This document shows, piece by piece, positions 11,534-22,356 of a DNA stretch of 64,000 nucleotides. The translations under genes were made by a program, and so were the position numbers. Under the pieces are notes generated by a model. That model was given only the letters and a program-made list of their open reading frames with translations. It was not told where the DNA came from and searched no databases. Each line of letters starts with the position of its first letter. Position 1 is the first letter of the stretch. The DNA is from Diphasiastrum complanatum (taxonomy: Eukaryota; Streptophyta; Lycopodiopsida; Lycopodiales; Lycopodiaceae), in assembly GCA_029204225.1 (NCBI GenBank), contig CM055097.1, forward strand, positions 42,576,858 to 42,640,857, written 5' to 3'.

Positions 11534-14442
11534 TTAATTAGCAAAAATATCTGCTGTCATATCTTGCGTTCGACAGTACTGCAAGTCAACCTCTTTGTCA
11601 AGAACTTTGCTTCTGACATAGTGATACTTAATTTCAATGTGCTTACTCCTAGAATGAAATCTAGGGTTGACTGATAAAGCAATGGCACTTTGATTATCAC
11701 AAAACAGGATTGTCGGAGCATATTGATTCAGACTGATATCTGAAAGTAAGTTTCTCAACCATATTGCTTCCTTTGTAGCTTGAGAGGCTGCAATATACTC
11801 TGATTCAATGGAAGATAGAGCTATCAAAGTTTGCTTGCGATTGTTTTATGAAATAGGACCATTGTTGAGGAAGAATGTAAATCCAAAAGTGGATTTATGA
11901 GTGTGTACATCTCCTGCCCAACTTGCATCTGAATAACCTCAGAGATTATTGAGTTTGTCGTTGTCGACTCCTCCATAACAAATGCAAAAGTCTATAGCAA
12001 AGATATCTCATGACTCTGATAAGAGATTTCCAATGTGTTATACCTAAATTGGTCATATACAGACTCAGAAAACTAACTGCAAAAGCTATGTCTGTGTCTG
12101 GTACAGATCATTGCGTACATAAGAGATCCTATTATCGAATGATAAGGATACTCACGCATCTGTCCTTCTATTCGATTGTTTGGAGACACTAGTCCTTTGA
12201 CATCTTGAGTCCTAGATTCATTGGTGAGAGAGCTAATCTGCAATTTATTAGATTATATCTGATTAAGACATTCTGAATGTATCTTTACTGAGAAATATAG
12301 ATCAACTTCTATTTTTTTGTCTCTTTGGATTTAATACCTAAAGCTTCGTCCAGATCGGTCATGTCAAATTCAAAAGATAGCATTGTCTTAGCTTCTTTTA
12401 TCAGAACGATATTGTTGCTAAAAGGCAATGTGTTGTCCACATACAAAGTCATAATAATAAAGGAATGCTGCACAAACTTGAAGTAGACATTCAAATATGA
12501 AGAGCTTGGTGTGTAGCCGTGATTAATAAGAAAAACTTTTGATCCTTTGAAACCATGCTCGAGCTGATTGCTTCAAGCCATAAAGTGCTTTATGGAGTTT
12601 ACACACATGATTGTGTTTACCTTCGATATTGTAACCTTCAGGTTGCACCATGTAAATGTCCTCTTCGATAACTCCATTAAGATATGCTATCTAAACATCC
12701 ATCTGATGTATTTCCAAATCCGCAGCAGCAGCAAATGACAATAGAAGTCTGATAGAAGAATGTTTAACTACTAGACTGAAAGTCTCAATGTAGTCGACGT
12801 TTTGTACATGAGAGAATCCTCTGGCGACAAGTTGAGCTTTTCTTCAGTCAATATTTCCATCTGCCTTGTACTTGATTTTGAACAACCATTTGCAATCAAC
12901 TACATTTCTGCTAGCAGGTAATTTGACAATTGTCCACATGTCTGGTTCTTGATAAGAGATGAATACTCTTTATTCATAGCATCTTTCCAGAGATCGAAAT
13001 CAGGCTGACTGAGTGCCTCTTCGACAGTCGTCAATTCTTGAACAAGGTAAGATGTAGACTCGTCGACATGCCTATTAGGTGGTCTGCTGACTCTTGTCGA
13101 TCTTATGGGTGATGATCGAAGTTGATCTTCATCATGCTGTAGTTGTTGAACTACAAAATCACCATCTTCAGCTTCGTCGTTGATCGTCAAGAGTAGACGA
13201 GCTTGGACCTGCGATAGGAAAGTCGACTTTGGAACTGGAAAGTTCGATATGTTGTTAGAGTTTGATAGTTCGACTATATGAGCTTTGCCTTTACCTTTGA
13301 GGTCGATAAACTAATCTTCGATGAAGACGACATCCCGACTAGTGAATATCTTCGACTTGACAAGATCATACAACTTATAATCTTTATCTAAAGTAGCGTA
13401 GCTGATGAAAATAGACTTGATACTTTGGAAGTTGAGCTTCTTCCTGAGATTATGCGGAATTTGTGCATAAGCGATACATCCAAAAACTCGTAAGTTTGAT
13501 AAAGAAGGTTTGGAACCTGTCCAAACTTCGTATGGTGTTTTGTCTGAAAGACCTTTAGTAGGATATCTATTATGAATATAAGTTGTAGTTGAAACTGCTT
13601 CAGCTCATAAGGACTTCAGAAGTGTCACATGTGATAACATGCACTTTGTCGATTCGACTAAGGTTCTGTTCTTTCTCTCAACAAGACCATTCGACTGAGG
13701 CGAATAGGAGGTAATGTATTGTTGCTCAATGTCGTTGCTAAGGCAATACTCCTTGAATTGGGTAGAGATATATTCTCCCCCGTTGTCAGACCTCAGTGCT
13801 TTAATTCTTTTACCAATTTGATTTTCTACACGCTCTTTGAATTGTCGAAACTTGTTGAAAGCCTCTGACTTCTGCTTAATGAAATAAACAGTTGTTCTTC
13901 TCGAATATTCATCAATGAAGGTAATAAAATACTTTGCATCAAGCAACAACAAAGTTTGCATTGGACCACATATATCTGAATGAACAACGTCTAACAAATC
14001 TTTTGCTGCATGCCTATGACTCGATCTAAAGGGAATCCTAGTGTGCTTTCCAAGGATGTAGCTATGACAGACAGGGGAGGTCGACTTTGTCGGATGGATA
14101 GTTGAGATCAAGTGTTAGGGATCGTTTAGACATGTATGAAAATGATGTGTGATTCAAGTGTCCTAATCGATGATGCCATAGTAATGCTTTATTGACAAGA
14201 ACAGAGGTTTTCAAGGCTTGACTAGTATCAGAAATACAATGTGCCAATATATATAAGTTTCCATGCCTCTTGCATAGTGCAAGGATCTTACTTGCTCTAT
14301 CGAAAATTCGGCATTGATCAGGCTCGAACTCTACCTTATGACCTAAATCAGTGATTCTACTTATTGATATTTGAATTTCAAGCTTCACTTCTGTACATGT
14401 GACAACAAGCCACAACTCATTGGCGATTAGCAAGGTCTTCAT
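11534..14442 (-). pseudogene. Ty1/copia pol (GAG-pre-IN, IN, RT, RNase H), multiply broken
   Basis: Read on the minus strand from 14442 to 11534. GAG-pre-integrase (LLWHHRLGHLNH) lies at about 14150. The integrase core spans 14050-13605 with HSDICGP, LRSDNGGEY and NGLVERKNRT. The integrase C-terminus (VFGCIAYAQIP) lies at about 13480 and the linker and RT start (ALSQPDFDLWKDAM) at about 13000. RT text (CKWLFKIKYKADG, ALYGLKQ) follows between 12900 and 12550, then a YVDD-box derivative LYVDNTL at about 12440. RNase H (SSIESEYIAASQATKEAIWL, KHIEIKYHYVRSKV) closes at 11534. Stops and frameshifts break it into at least five frames. Gag and protease are absent between here and the primer site, so an internal deletion removed them. 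Confidence 0.92.
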
Positions 14443-14739
14443 CTTAAATTTTTACAAGTAGTAATTGGATCCATTCAGTTTATCTGCAATAAGACTGACT
14501 TTACTCTGAGAATCCATCTGGAACTTTAGTCTGTCGATATATCGATGACGTTAAGACAGAGATACCATGTTGCACTACAATTGGAAATCAACTATCGGAT
14601 ACTGAAATTTGATACCACAAATTGAAGAATATGGTATTAATTTGATATCGCGAATGATATCAAGTATTAGAGCGCTGGTATAACATATTGCTCTGATATC
14701 ATAAAGGTAATAGCATATAAATAACATGCTCTGATACCA
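14443..14739 (-). promoter_or_regulatory. Copia primer-binding site and remnant leader
   Basis: TGGTATCAGAGC on the minus strand (14728-14739) abuts the LTR end CCAACA and matches the tRNA-iMet primer site. The roughly 285 bp between it and pol hold no Gag text; they are what remains of the leader after the gag deletion. Confidence 0.85.
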
Positions 14740-15651
14740 TGTTGGAAAGAGGTGATAATGCAATGACGACAAGTCGAAGGAAGTAAGCAACTTATCGAGC
14801 GCAGCAAAATAAACCTGCTTTCCTAGTGAATGACTACGCCTATCAATATTGAACAAAACATAATGACAAGAGTCACGTTCAATCTGTTAGCAACTAACTT
14901 TGAAATCATTGGAGCTATAGTGATTACGTTGCCAAGCAATGAAGAATTGAAATATCAGACAAAAGCAATATGAGATCACAGAGATTCTAACATAATACCG
15001 AACGTAATAAAAGATAGATTGATTAAGCAAAATGATGAGCACAAGACAAGTGTGGATAGAAACCACGTACTCTAAGATATCTCTAAAAACTTTGTCTGAT
15101 TTGCGCTTTTGCTGATAAGCAGTAAGCACTAATAGCAAAACTCTAAAAGAACTCTTAAGAACTTTGCTAGAATGCTCAAGAGTGTTTAAGCTTGGAAGCT
15201 TGAGAGAGCTGCTATGTGATACTTGAATTATTGCTTCTCATTAATAGAAGTATGAACAACTATTTATACTAAGCAAATGCGGCTAGTTCAGTAGGACAAC
15301 TGATTAGGTTGTAGATCATAATGGCCAGTGGGCCATAGTGAGCTGGCATCCATCCAGTTAGTACTTCTTGGAAATTTACTTGCTAAATGGTTAGGGCAAG
15401 CCTGTAGCTTCAATTCAAGTGGAACAATTAACTGTCATTCATTGACATGACCGAAGTGGCCGAAGTCTCCGAAGTCACCGAAGTTCGTTGAAGTTTTTGA
15501 AGTCACCGAAGTCTTAAATGTTAGTGAAGTGAGCAATTTCTCGTGTACTTTTGCAAAATGTGTAAAAACATGCATAGAACTACAAAGCTAGATAATGTAG
15601 TGGATGAAGATTAAAAATGATTAGTCGATAATCAGGAGAATCATTCCAACA
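14740..15651 (-). mobile_element. 5' LTR of minus-strand copia element
   Basis: This complete 912-bp LTR runs on the plus strand from TGTTGGAAAG (14740) to ATTCCAACA (15651), giving the inverted ends TGTTGG/CCAACA. The primer site abuts it at 14739. A minus-strand TATA motif (GTATAAATAG) lies at about 15265. Upstream of it in U3, at about 15448-15530, is a cluster of CCGAAGT-like units. Without a complete partner LTR the target duplication cannot be tested. Confidence 0.88.
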
Positions 15652-17400
15652 AATGAGTGGATAAAATTTTGATTTTTTGGGGCACTCATCATAGCTAGTG
15701 GTAGATATTGGCATCATGCAAACTTTGTAGTTTATGTTACTCATTTGGTTTACATCAATGCGAATCAAGATTTTGCGTGTTCAAATAATGTGTTTGAATA
15801 GTGTTTTTTGAATAACATCATCATAGCTACAATTATCAAGTTTTGTGTGTTCAAATAATGTGTTGGAATAATGTCTTCTGAATAACATCATTGTGGCTAT
15901 AAAATATCACAAGTCGTTGTCAAGACACCATGGATGCAAACACAGAAGTACAATGATGTAAATTTTTTTTGGCATTTAAGGGCAACACATGTACTCTCTT
16001 TGTGGTAGAAAGATACTTCGTGGCATTTGAGTAATGAGTCACAAAATTTTCACATGTGAACCATTTTTGTTTAAGTTGCTCCTACCAACTCCTTGTGGCA
16101 AGGTCGTCAACTCCAAAGAATTACTTTTGTAGTGGCTATCACTGTCGAACCCATTGATTTATCATAGTTTTAAACCTTTTAAAAGACTTCAAGTATTGGT
16201 AAGAATACACGCAATGATCCATCAAAGTATTTAGACACTCAATGACTAACGATATAGTTAGAGATGGCTCCATTTAAGTTCGATTCTATTGCAACAATTT
16301 ATTGGTGTTTTTTACCAATGTAGTATTTGATGGTGCTATTCATCCTTTGTGTATAGAAAAGGTTGTACACTACCTCATGTTTAAAATACTTGATAAGCTC
16401 ACTTGGAACTTGAAGCCCCCTATTGACTTTTCCACACATATATTTTTAGATGTTCTTGAATTACTAATGATAAAAAAGATCAAATGAACCATTGGATCCA
16501 ATAGCAAATTTGGCAATCAATACTCTTCATTTCATTAGCAACTATAAGAATGTAGCATGCCAATTTCCGACAAATAAGAGTATGAAAAGATAAAACTGTC
16601 TATTCAAGAAAATCCTCACTTACATTGTTTAGTCATGAAAATTTTAGATGGATTTCCTACAATGATGGCCTCTTATCAATATTGCCAAAATATAGACACA
16701 AGCATTACAAAAACTCCTATTCATAGCATGCTTTCAATATTGTCATTTTGCTAAAGAATTGTATATTATGATCTTATTTTTCATCATTCATTTTTATATT
16801 GATAGTCATGCTAAATGCCTTCAATTCTAGTTGACCTTCTTAATTAAAAAACTAGCAACTTAGCTTAAATTTCTAATGGATTAGCCATGTGTATATATCC
16901 AGCAACTTATCAGTTGCTCGGTTAGCTCAATCATCAATCTAGTCGATCAATCCATCACAGAATATTGATTCAGGAAGAATACAACTTTGTCTGCATTCAG
17001 ACTATATTTTTTTCACGACTGAATAATCATTGTTCCAATAATCTAGGTCATGTATCTCGTGTAGAATGTTCATTTTATTCATGTTCAGATCAATTCTTGC
17101 TTGCAGATAAACTTATTTGTAGATTAAATTGTATTCATATGACTAATAGCATGCGCCAATTTGTCGCTCTAGTTTCTGCACCTAATACGCTTTCGCAAAG
17201 CTTAATCCAAAACCAAGTTAATGTTGGAAATTAAGTCCACAATTGTCTCCTTGGTGAATGACTATTTCTATTTCAAGATTCTTCCTGTATGTTTATTGAT
17301 CGTTGATCTAAGGTCAGGTGAAACCAACTTTGGTTCTACGTCTGCTCATCTGATACCTGCAGGAATCACAACTCAGATAACCAAACTATTTGAAGAATGT
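15652..17400. other. AT-rich intergenic stretch, no gene recognised
   Basis: Short frames on both strands (for example 16302-16487 and 16965-17421) show no domain motif. A duplicated phrase around TGTGTTCAAATAATGTGTT occurs at about 15776 and 15844. One palindrome TTCACATGTGAA lies at about 16049. I see no RNA gene here. Confidence 0.5.
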
Positions 17401-18350
17401 CTACAACGGGCTTCCGGCTGATCTCCAGCAAAGGGTAACCAATCCTATCATATTTCAAGTTCAGATGTTAAGTTCAATAATTTGAAGATCATTGAAGACT
17501 TGGCCATCTTCAAGAACTTCCACAAATTAGCATTTAGAACAACTTTGCAGAAATACACTAAGTGTCGCAACAATCTGCAGAAATACACTAAGTGTTTCAC
17601 AGTGTCGGCTTTTCCCGAAATGCGACAACGTCGGCTTTTTTCGAAATGCGACACTTCAGCATAGTTCAACAGTTTAGCTAGTTTCAACAGTGTCGACTTT
17701 TTTGCACTTTCTCAAAAAATACGACACTTATCTTCGGCTTCTTCCTTTCACTATTTTGAAGAAGTTAACTTATGTGCAGTTCAAAAGTTAAATTGTTTTA
17801 AAGACACCTTGAGACGAATGATTTCGAGCCTCCCAGTTACGCCGTTATTCTGGTTGTAACTGCTATTTTGTTGTGCTACAACGGGCTTCTGGCTGATCTC
17901 CAGCAAAGGGTAACCAATCCTATCATATTTCAAGTTCAGATGTTAAGTTCAATAATTTGAAGATCATTGAAGACTTGGCCATCTTCAAGAACTTCCACGA
18001 ATTAGCATTTAGAACAACTTTGCAAAAATACACAGTGTGTCGGAACAGTCTGCAGAAATGAACTATGTTTTTCACAGTGTCGGCTTTTTTCGAAATGCCA
18101 AAGTGTCGACTTTTTCCAAAATAGGTCAGTGTCGACTTTTTCCGAAATGCGACACTTCAGCATAGTTCAACAATTTAACTATTTTCAACAGTGTCGGCTT
18201 TTTCGCACTTTTCCGGAAAATGCAACACTTACCTTCGGCTTCTTTCTTTCAACTATTTTAAAGAAGTTAACTTATGTGCAGTTCAAAAGTTAAACTGTTT
18301 TAAAGACACCTTCGCATTTTTAAGGGCACTGTCGACTTTTCAAGGGCACC
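17401..18350 (+). repeat. 475-bp tandem duplication built of hairpin-forming units
   Basis: CTACAACGGGCTTC opens one copy at 17401 and a second at 17876, giving a period of 475 bp. The copies are nearly identical for the first 150 bp and looser afterwards. Each holds units of the form GTGTCGRCTTTTT..CGAAATGCGACAC, where GTGTCG and CGACAC are inverted arms. At least seven such units occur (near 17602, 17630, 17691, 18078, 18104, 18130 and 18191). A TATA motif follows at about 18636, so this may be the U3 of an LTR. Confidence 0.7.
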
Positions 18351-19792
18351 TTTGCATTTTTAAGGGCACTATTGGCTTTTTCGCAAAATCTCGACAAGAG
18401 AGAAAACTCCCGAAGGTCGTCTATTTTCAACGAGGAACGTTCCAGGCATTTCCCAGAATTTGCGAAGTAGAGAAAGCCACTTCACGTAAAATGCGAAGTG
18501 AGAGATTTGCAGCGTCCTCATCCGCGTCAACATTCCCTGATTCGTTGACCATACAATTGTCACAAAAGCCAAATACTTCCAAGTACAACGGCTTACCTAA
18601 TTAGGTGACAAATATTTATTATAATTATACATGGATGAATTCTATAAATGGATCATCCAGGCAGACTCTACGTGATGCTCCATCCATGAGACAAATGATT
18701 TTGAGCCTCCTAGTTACGCCGTCATTCTGGTTGTAACTGCTGTTGTGCTTTAGTGTAATATAACAGCATCACATTTTTCTATCTGTTTATAACGTAGATG
18801 AATGTTTGTTGTGATTTGAATGCACTTCATTGTTGTTTAATCACACTTGTTCACACACTCTGATCAGAACACGAACGTCTACAACTCCTCAGTTTCTGAT
18901 CAGACGATGGCTGTCTTTGACGCCTGAGGAACTTGCGTTGTCATACTGCTCTGTCAATCTATTTCATAACTAAACTTCTGATTAAATCCATTTTCAGTAA
19001 TACCACACACAAACCATTTCTAATCTCTTCAGTGGATTGTACTCATTTCTGTGTCTTTGTGAGTATGAACTAATTCATAAGATCTTATTGGGCACCAAAA
19101 CATTTAAGCTGTGATTATACTTAGCATAAACATTCTATCAGACTGTTTTTGCATCTAGCAGCCCATTGCAACGGGAGAGCTGTTCCGCAAATATTCATGC
19201 TCTCTTCTCCGTTCGTGTTCTCCATACTCCCTTGCCCCATCAGTTAATTCGTGCATGGCTATGGAATTGATCGTATCGATCCAATGACTTCGAAGTTGTG
19301 GTCAAGTAGGACAGACTTTGATCTGTCGAAGTCGGTCTGTGGACCGAGGATTTCCCGCTCGCTTCTCTCTGTCGCAACGCCCAGACCCTCAACGACAAAT
19401 CCCAACACTTACACTTGGGCATGGCATCTCAAGGCGAGATGTGGGGCAATGTCCCTTTGTGAAAATTTTGCCTATGATCAAATTTTTTGAAAATGATAAT
19501 GACATTATGTCATGATGCTCTCTTATAATTAGTCAATAAAAATGAAAGGGCTCTTGAGGGAAAAAAAGCCTTGGTTATGGACAAGCTCTAGCTCATAATT
19601 AAGAGAATAAAACTACACCTAATTGATGTTTGCCTAATTTTCAGGCCTTTTTGGGCCCTATATTATTTTAAATAATATAGGGGCCCAATTTTTTAGTGCG
19701 TGCGTGGGAAAGATAAAGCGCAAGCACCTGCACGCGGGAGAGAGAAATGTTTGCTGACGTTGCTGCTATTGCAAGAGATGCTTGCTGCTGTT

Positions 19793-19794
<2 letters not shown>
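18351..19794 (+). mobile_element. LTR-like sequence and unassigned DNA
   Basis: A TATA motif (CTATAAATGGATC, about 18634) follows the hairpin units. A 75-bp phrase (GAGCCTCCTAGTTACGCC...) at 18692 also occurs at 17812. This arrangement resembles a plus-strand LTR running into U5, but neither border nor a primer site could be fixed. From 19250 to 19794 there is no recognisable gene. Confidence 0.35.

Positions 19795-19845
<51 letters not shown>
19795..19845 (+). repeat. (AG)n microsatellite
   Basis: About 25 uninterrupted AG units, with further loose GA-rich sequence to about 19920. Confidence 0.97.
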
Positions 19846-19847
<2 letters not shown>

Positions 19848-19950
19848 ATTAGTGTGAGAGAAAGACCCTCCAAGAGAAAGAGAATGTGAAAGACCCTGCT
19901 AGAGAAAGAGAGAGAGTGTGAGTGTGTGTCACGTGGTGAAAGACAGCATG

Positions 19951-20030
19951 CGAAGGAAAGACGTGAGAGAGTGCAAAAAACAAAATCGGGCGAAGGAAAG
20001 ACGTGAGAGAGTGCAAAAAACAAAATCGGG
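19951..20030 (+). repeat. 40-bp unit in perfect tandem duplicate
   Basis: A unit beginning CGAAGGAAAGACGTGAGAG occurs at 19951 and again, identical, at 19991. Identity of both copies suggests a recent duplication. It lies about 1 kb upstream of the zinc-finger gene. Confidence 0.95.
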
Positions 20031-20069
20031 CGAACATCCAGTACGTGCGATAATGGTTGATTGGTTAGG

Positions 20070-20158
20070 CCATTACCACAGATAATTCGGTCCCCAAGGC
20101 AGCTCGAGGCCTCCGTCACTTGTTGTCCGTCCGGGTCCCCAATTATTTGTGGTAATGG
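20070..20158. repeat. Inverted repeat with 18-bp arms
   Basis: Left arm CCATTACCACAGATAATT (20070-20087) and right arm AATTATTTGTGGTAATGG (20141-20158) pair with one mismatch around a 53-bp GC-richer loop. It may be a small foldback element; no target duplication is certain. Confidence 0.75.
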
Positions 20159-20551
20159 CTCTCCCAATGGCCATTACCTAATACATATTTGTAAACAACA
20201 TGAGCAAGGCAAAAAAGGATTGTTACCTCAAATTTCAGGTTGATTTCTTTGGCGGGTGAGAGTATGTAACTATGACAAAAGGGAAAGGTTTAGAATTGAG
20301 AGCGTGGGATCGGGATGGGGATGGGATGGGATGGGGATGGACCGAGTAAGAGCTGTCAGTCACTCACGGCTCACGGGTAACAACGCGATCTGTGCTGTTT
20401 ACTATAGCAGCAGCAGCAGCAGCTAGCATAAGCTGCTACAGCGCGCGCCCGCCCAGCCTAGTTAGTAAGGGAATGATTTTTTCAGAGGGTAGGTTTAAGT
20501 TTTAAATGATTTGTTAGCTATTGGTTGAAGTTTTTATTGATAAGGTCTTGC
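20159..20551 (+). other. Upstream region of the zinc-finger gene
   Basis: There is no gene here. It holds a GGGAT-rich stretch at about 20307-20340, a short (CAG)n at about 20408-20423 and a GC-rich CGCGCGCCCGCCC block at about 20440. These may be part of the promoter of the gene at 21022, which is inference. Confidence 0.4.
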
Positions 20552-20806
20552 TATATATTTATTTATTATTATTATTATTATTATTGATAATCTACAAATA
20601 TTCCGATCGTTAATTATTTTGGTGATATTCTGATAAGTTAGCTGTCTGCCCCTTTTCTTTCTCTCTCTTTCTGTGGCCACTACCACTACTCCATACTCGA
20701 CCATACGAAGAAAGGCAGCGAAGCATACTTACTACACAGGATCGAACGAAGGCCACAGGAGGAAGAGGAAGAGCTGCTGCAGCTGAAAGCGCCACAGGGA
20801 AGAGAT

Positions 20807-20881
20807 ATGGAGCTGAGATCATATGCAGAAAAGGGCGAGAGGGAAAGGGAGGGGCTTGGAACATTGAACTGGAGGGGGTGA
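20807..20881 (+). promoter_or_regulatory. Upstream ORF 1 (24 codons)
   Basis: ATG at 20807 opens a 24-codon frame ending TGA at 20879-20881. It lies in the proposed leader of the zinc-finger gene, in a different frame from it. It may lower translation of the main ORF; the peptide is not one I recognise. Confidence 0.4.
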
Positions 20882-20891
20882 GGAAGAGGGG

Positions 20892-21005
20892 ATGGTGTCC
20901 AGTGGTCAAGGGATGGTGTGTGTAAAAGCTGCATTGCAGAATGGGGGTGTTCCGGAGCTGAGAGCCACTGCCATTACGAGCGCTAGTACTTCTGGCTGGC
21001 CCTGA
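20892..21005 (+). promoter_or_regulatory. Upstream ORF 2 (37 codons)
   Basis: ATG at 20892 opens a 37-codon frame that stops at 21003-21005, only 16 bp before the main start at 21022. Such a short gap is unfavourable for reinitiation, so if it is translated this uORF should repress the downstream protein. The peptide is rich in Ser, Thr, Ala and Gly and I do not recognise it. Confidence 0.45.
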
Positions 21006-21021
21006 AGTTGATCTTTCAGAT

Positions 21022-22356
21022 ATGGATGTCGCTCCGGATTCATCTTGCGCTGCCTCTGTGTTACGCCTCCCGATACCTCCGCCTCTTCTTACAGAGGAGG
21101 TTGCTTTACTCCCTCCATATGCGATGCAGACAGAGGTCTTTGCTGGGGAGCATGTTGCAGCAATAGCAGCGTTGTCTATGCAACCTTCAAACCTGGATAC
21201 ATCAGCATTGTTACCTGTACTGGCTAGATCCTACACACAGCAAAATCAGTTCTCGCCAGTGTCAACTGTGATGCATCAACAGGTGAGCACGCCGACTATG
21301 CACCCCAATCTAGTTACTACACTGAAGTCTATCATATCTCCACCCTGTCGGATGCCACTGCAATCTTCTGGTAAAGTAGACGAGCTGGATTTTGGCGATT
21401 CAGTTGACACTTATTCAATCCAAATACCTACTCAAGTTTCTCCAGCTCTAGAGGTTAGCCAGGTGCGTTCGGTAGAAATGCAACCGAACGAGGCCCTGGG
21501 AATGTACAGTTTTCAAGAAGCTTCCTGCAAAAGTGAGGAAGATCAAGTGCAGGTAGCTGTAGTGCCACTAGATCTCATCCAAAATCGTCGTCCTTTCAAA
21601 TGTGCAAATCCTACTTGTAGCAAGACTTTCAAAAATCCGCAAACAATGAAAATGCATCTAAAGACACATTATGCTGTCGAAAGCAATTGTCGCTTCGGAC
21701 CTCAGTCACTAACAAGCTCTCCTTCTGCCTTCAAGGCAGGTCATAACAAGAAGATCCCCTCTAGATGTCCTGTTTGCAAGCGCACATTTGTTGGACTCTA
21801 TGAGTTAAGGCGGCATTTCGGTCGTAAACATTCGGAAGGCGAGAAGAGATATGCCTGTGGAAAATGCGGCAAGAAGTTCTACATCGAAGTTGATTTAAGA
21901 GACCATCAGAAACTCTGCGGAGAGCCTATCAAATGCAAATGTGGGATGAAGTTTGCCTTCAGATGCAACCTTGTCGCTCATAAGAAAGCCCGTCCCGAGT
22001 GTCAGGATACATCGCCAAGCGAAGAGGAGCAAAGCACTAGATCTGGAACCATAAAATCAAGTTACGGCCTTAACTTGCGTACATTGTCCAATAATTCCAA
22101 GCCTTGTCTAACGATGGAAGCATCTCATTCTTCTCCATTTTTTGAGTCTGCTACTTCTACTTCGATTGAAGCTTTGCTAAGCTCTGTTCAAGAAGTATAT
22201 TCGGGTGTTAAACTAGTCACGGAAGACCCATTTAGCTTGTGTCATTTGCAATCTGAGAATTCCTTGGAGCTCCTCTCGTCCAGCTTTAAATTTTCTTCAG
22301 CCCCGTCTCATATGACCCTCCAGCCTAGCTACGTAACTAAAGCTGAAGCAGAATGA
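21022..22356 (+). CDS. C2H2 zinc-finger transcription factor, STOP1/WIP-like finger pair
   Basis: This is an intronless frame of 444 codons. Residues 1-190 are low-complexity (Ser, Pro, Thr, Gln) and probably regulatory. Four Cys/His fingers follow. F1, at about 194-217, has CX4C-X12-HX3H (KTFKNPQTMKMHLKTH). F2, at about 249-270, has CX2C-X12-HX4H. F3, at about 279-299, has CX2C-X12-HX3C. F4, at about 305-328, has CX1C-X12-H...C. F3 plus F4 (RYACGKCGKKF, IKCKCGMKFAFRCNL) match the layout of the last two fingers in plant STOP1, WIP and IDD proteins, in which the final ligand is Cys. The tail after 330 is Ser-rich without a known motif. It is a likely nuclear DNA-binding regulator. STOP1 relatives act in proton and aluminium response, but the N-terminus and F1 differ, so target and pathway are unknown. 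Start ATG 21022 is the first in frame after a stop. Two uORFs precede it. Confidence 0.9.
   Translation: MDVAPDSSCAASVLRLPIPPPLLTEEVALLPPYAMQTEVFAGEHVAAIAALSMQPSNLDTSALLPVLARSYTQQNQFSPVSTVMHQQVSTPTMHPNLVTTLKSIISPPCRMPLQSSGKVDELDFGDSVDTYSIQIPTQVSPALEVSQVRSVEMQPNEALGMYSFQEASCKSEEDQVQVAVVPLDLIQNRRPFKCANPTCSKTFKNPQTMKMHLKTHYAVESNCRFGPQSLTSSPSAFKAGHNKKIPSRCPVCKRTFVGLYELRRHFGRKHSEGEKRYACGKCGKKFYIEVDLRDHQKLCGEPIKCKCGMKFAFRCNLVAHKKARPECQDTSPSEEEQSTRSGTIKSSYGLNLRTLSNNSKPCLTMEASHSSPFFESATSTSIEALLSSVQEVYSGVKLVTEDPFSLCHLQSENSLELLSSSFKFSSAPSHMTLQPSYVTKAEAE

Larger units (their letters stand above)
20552..21021 (+). promoter_or_regulatory. Putative core promoter and 5' leader of the zinc-finger gene
   Basis: TATATATTT at 20552 is the closest TATA-like motif, followed by a (TTA)n microsatellite at 20563-20585. 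A CT-rich patch (TTCTTTCTCTCTCTTTC) at about 20655 is a plausible initiator region. A purine-rich leader with two upstream ORFs follows. Transcript ends were not determined. Confidence 0.45.

Noticed and set aside
17221-17421. 66-codon ORF (LPVCLLIVDLRSGE...) as a possible host exon
   Set aside because: No recognisable domain, and its end runs into the 475-bp repeat unit.
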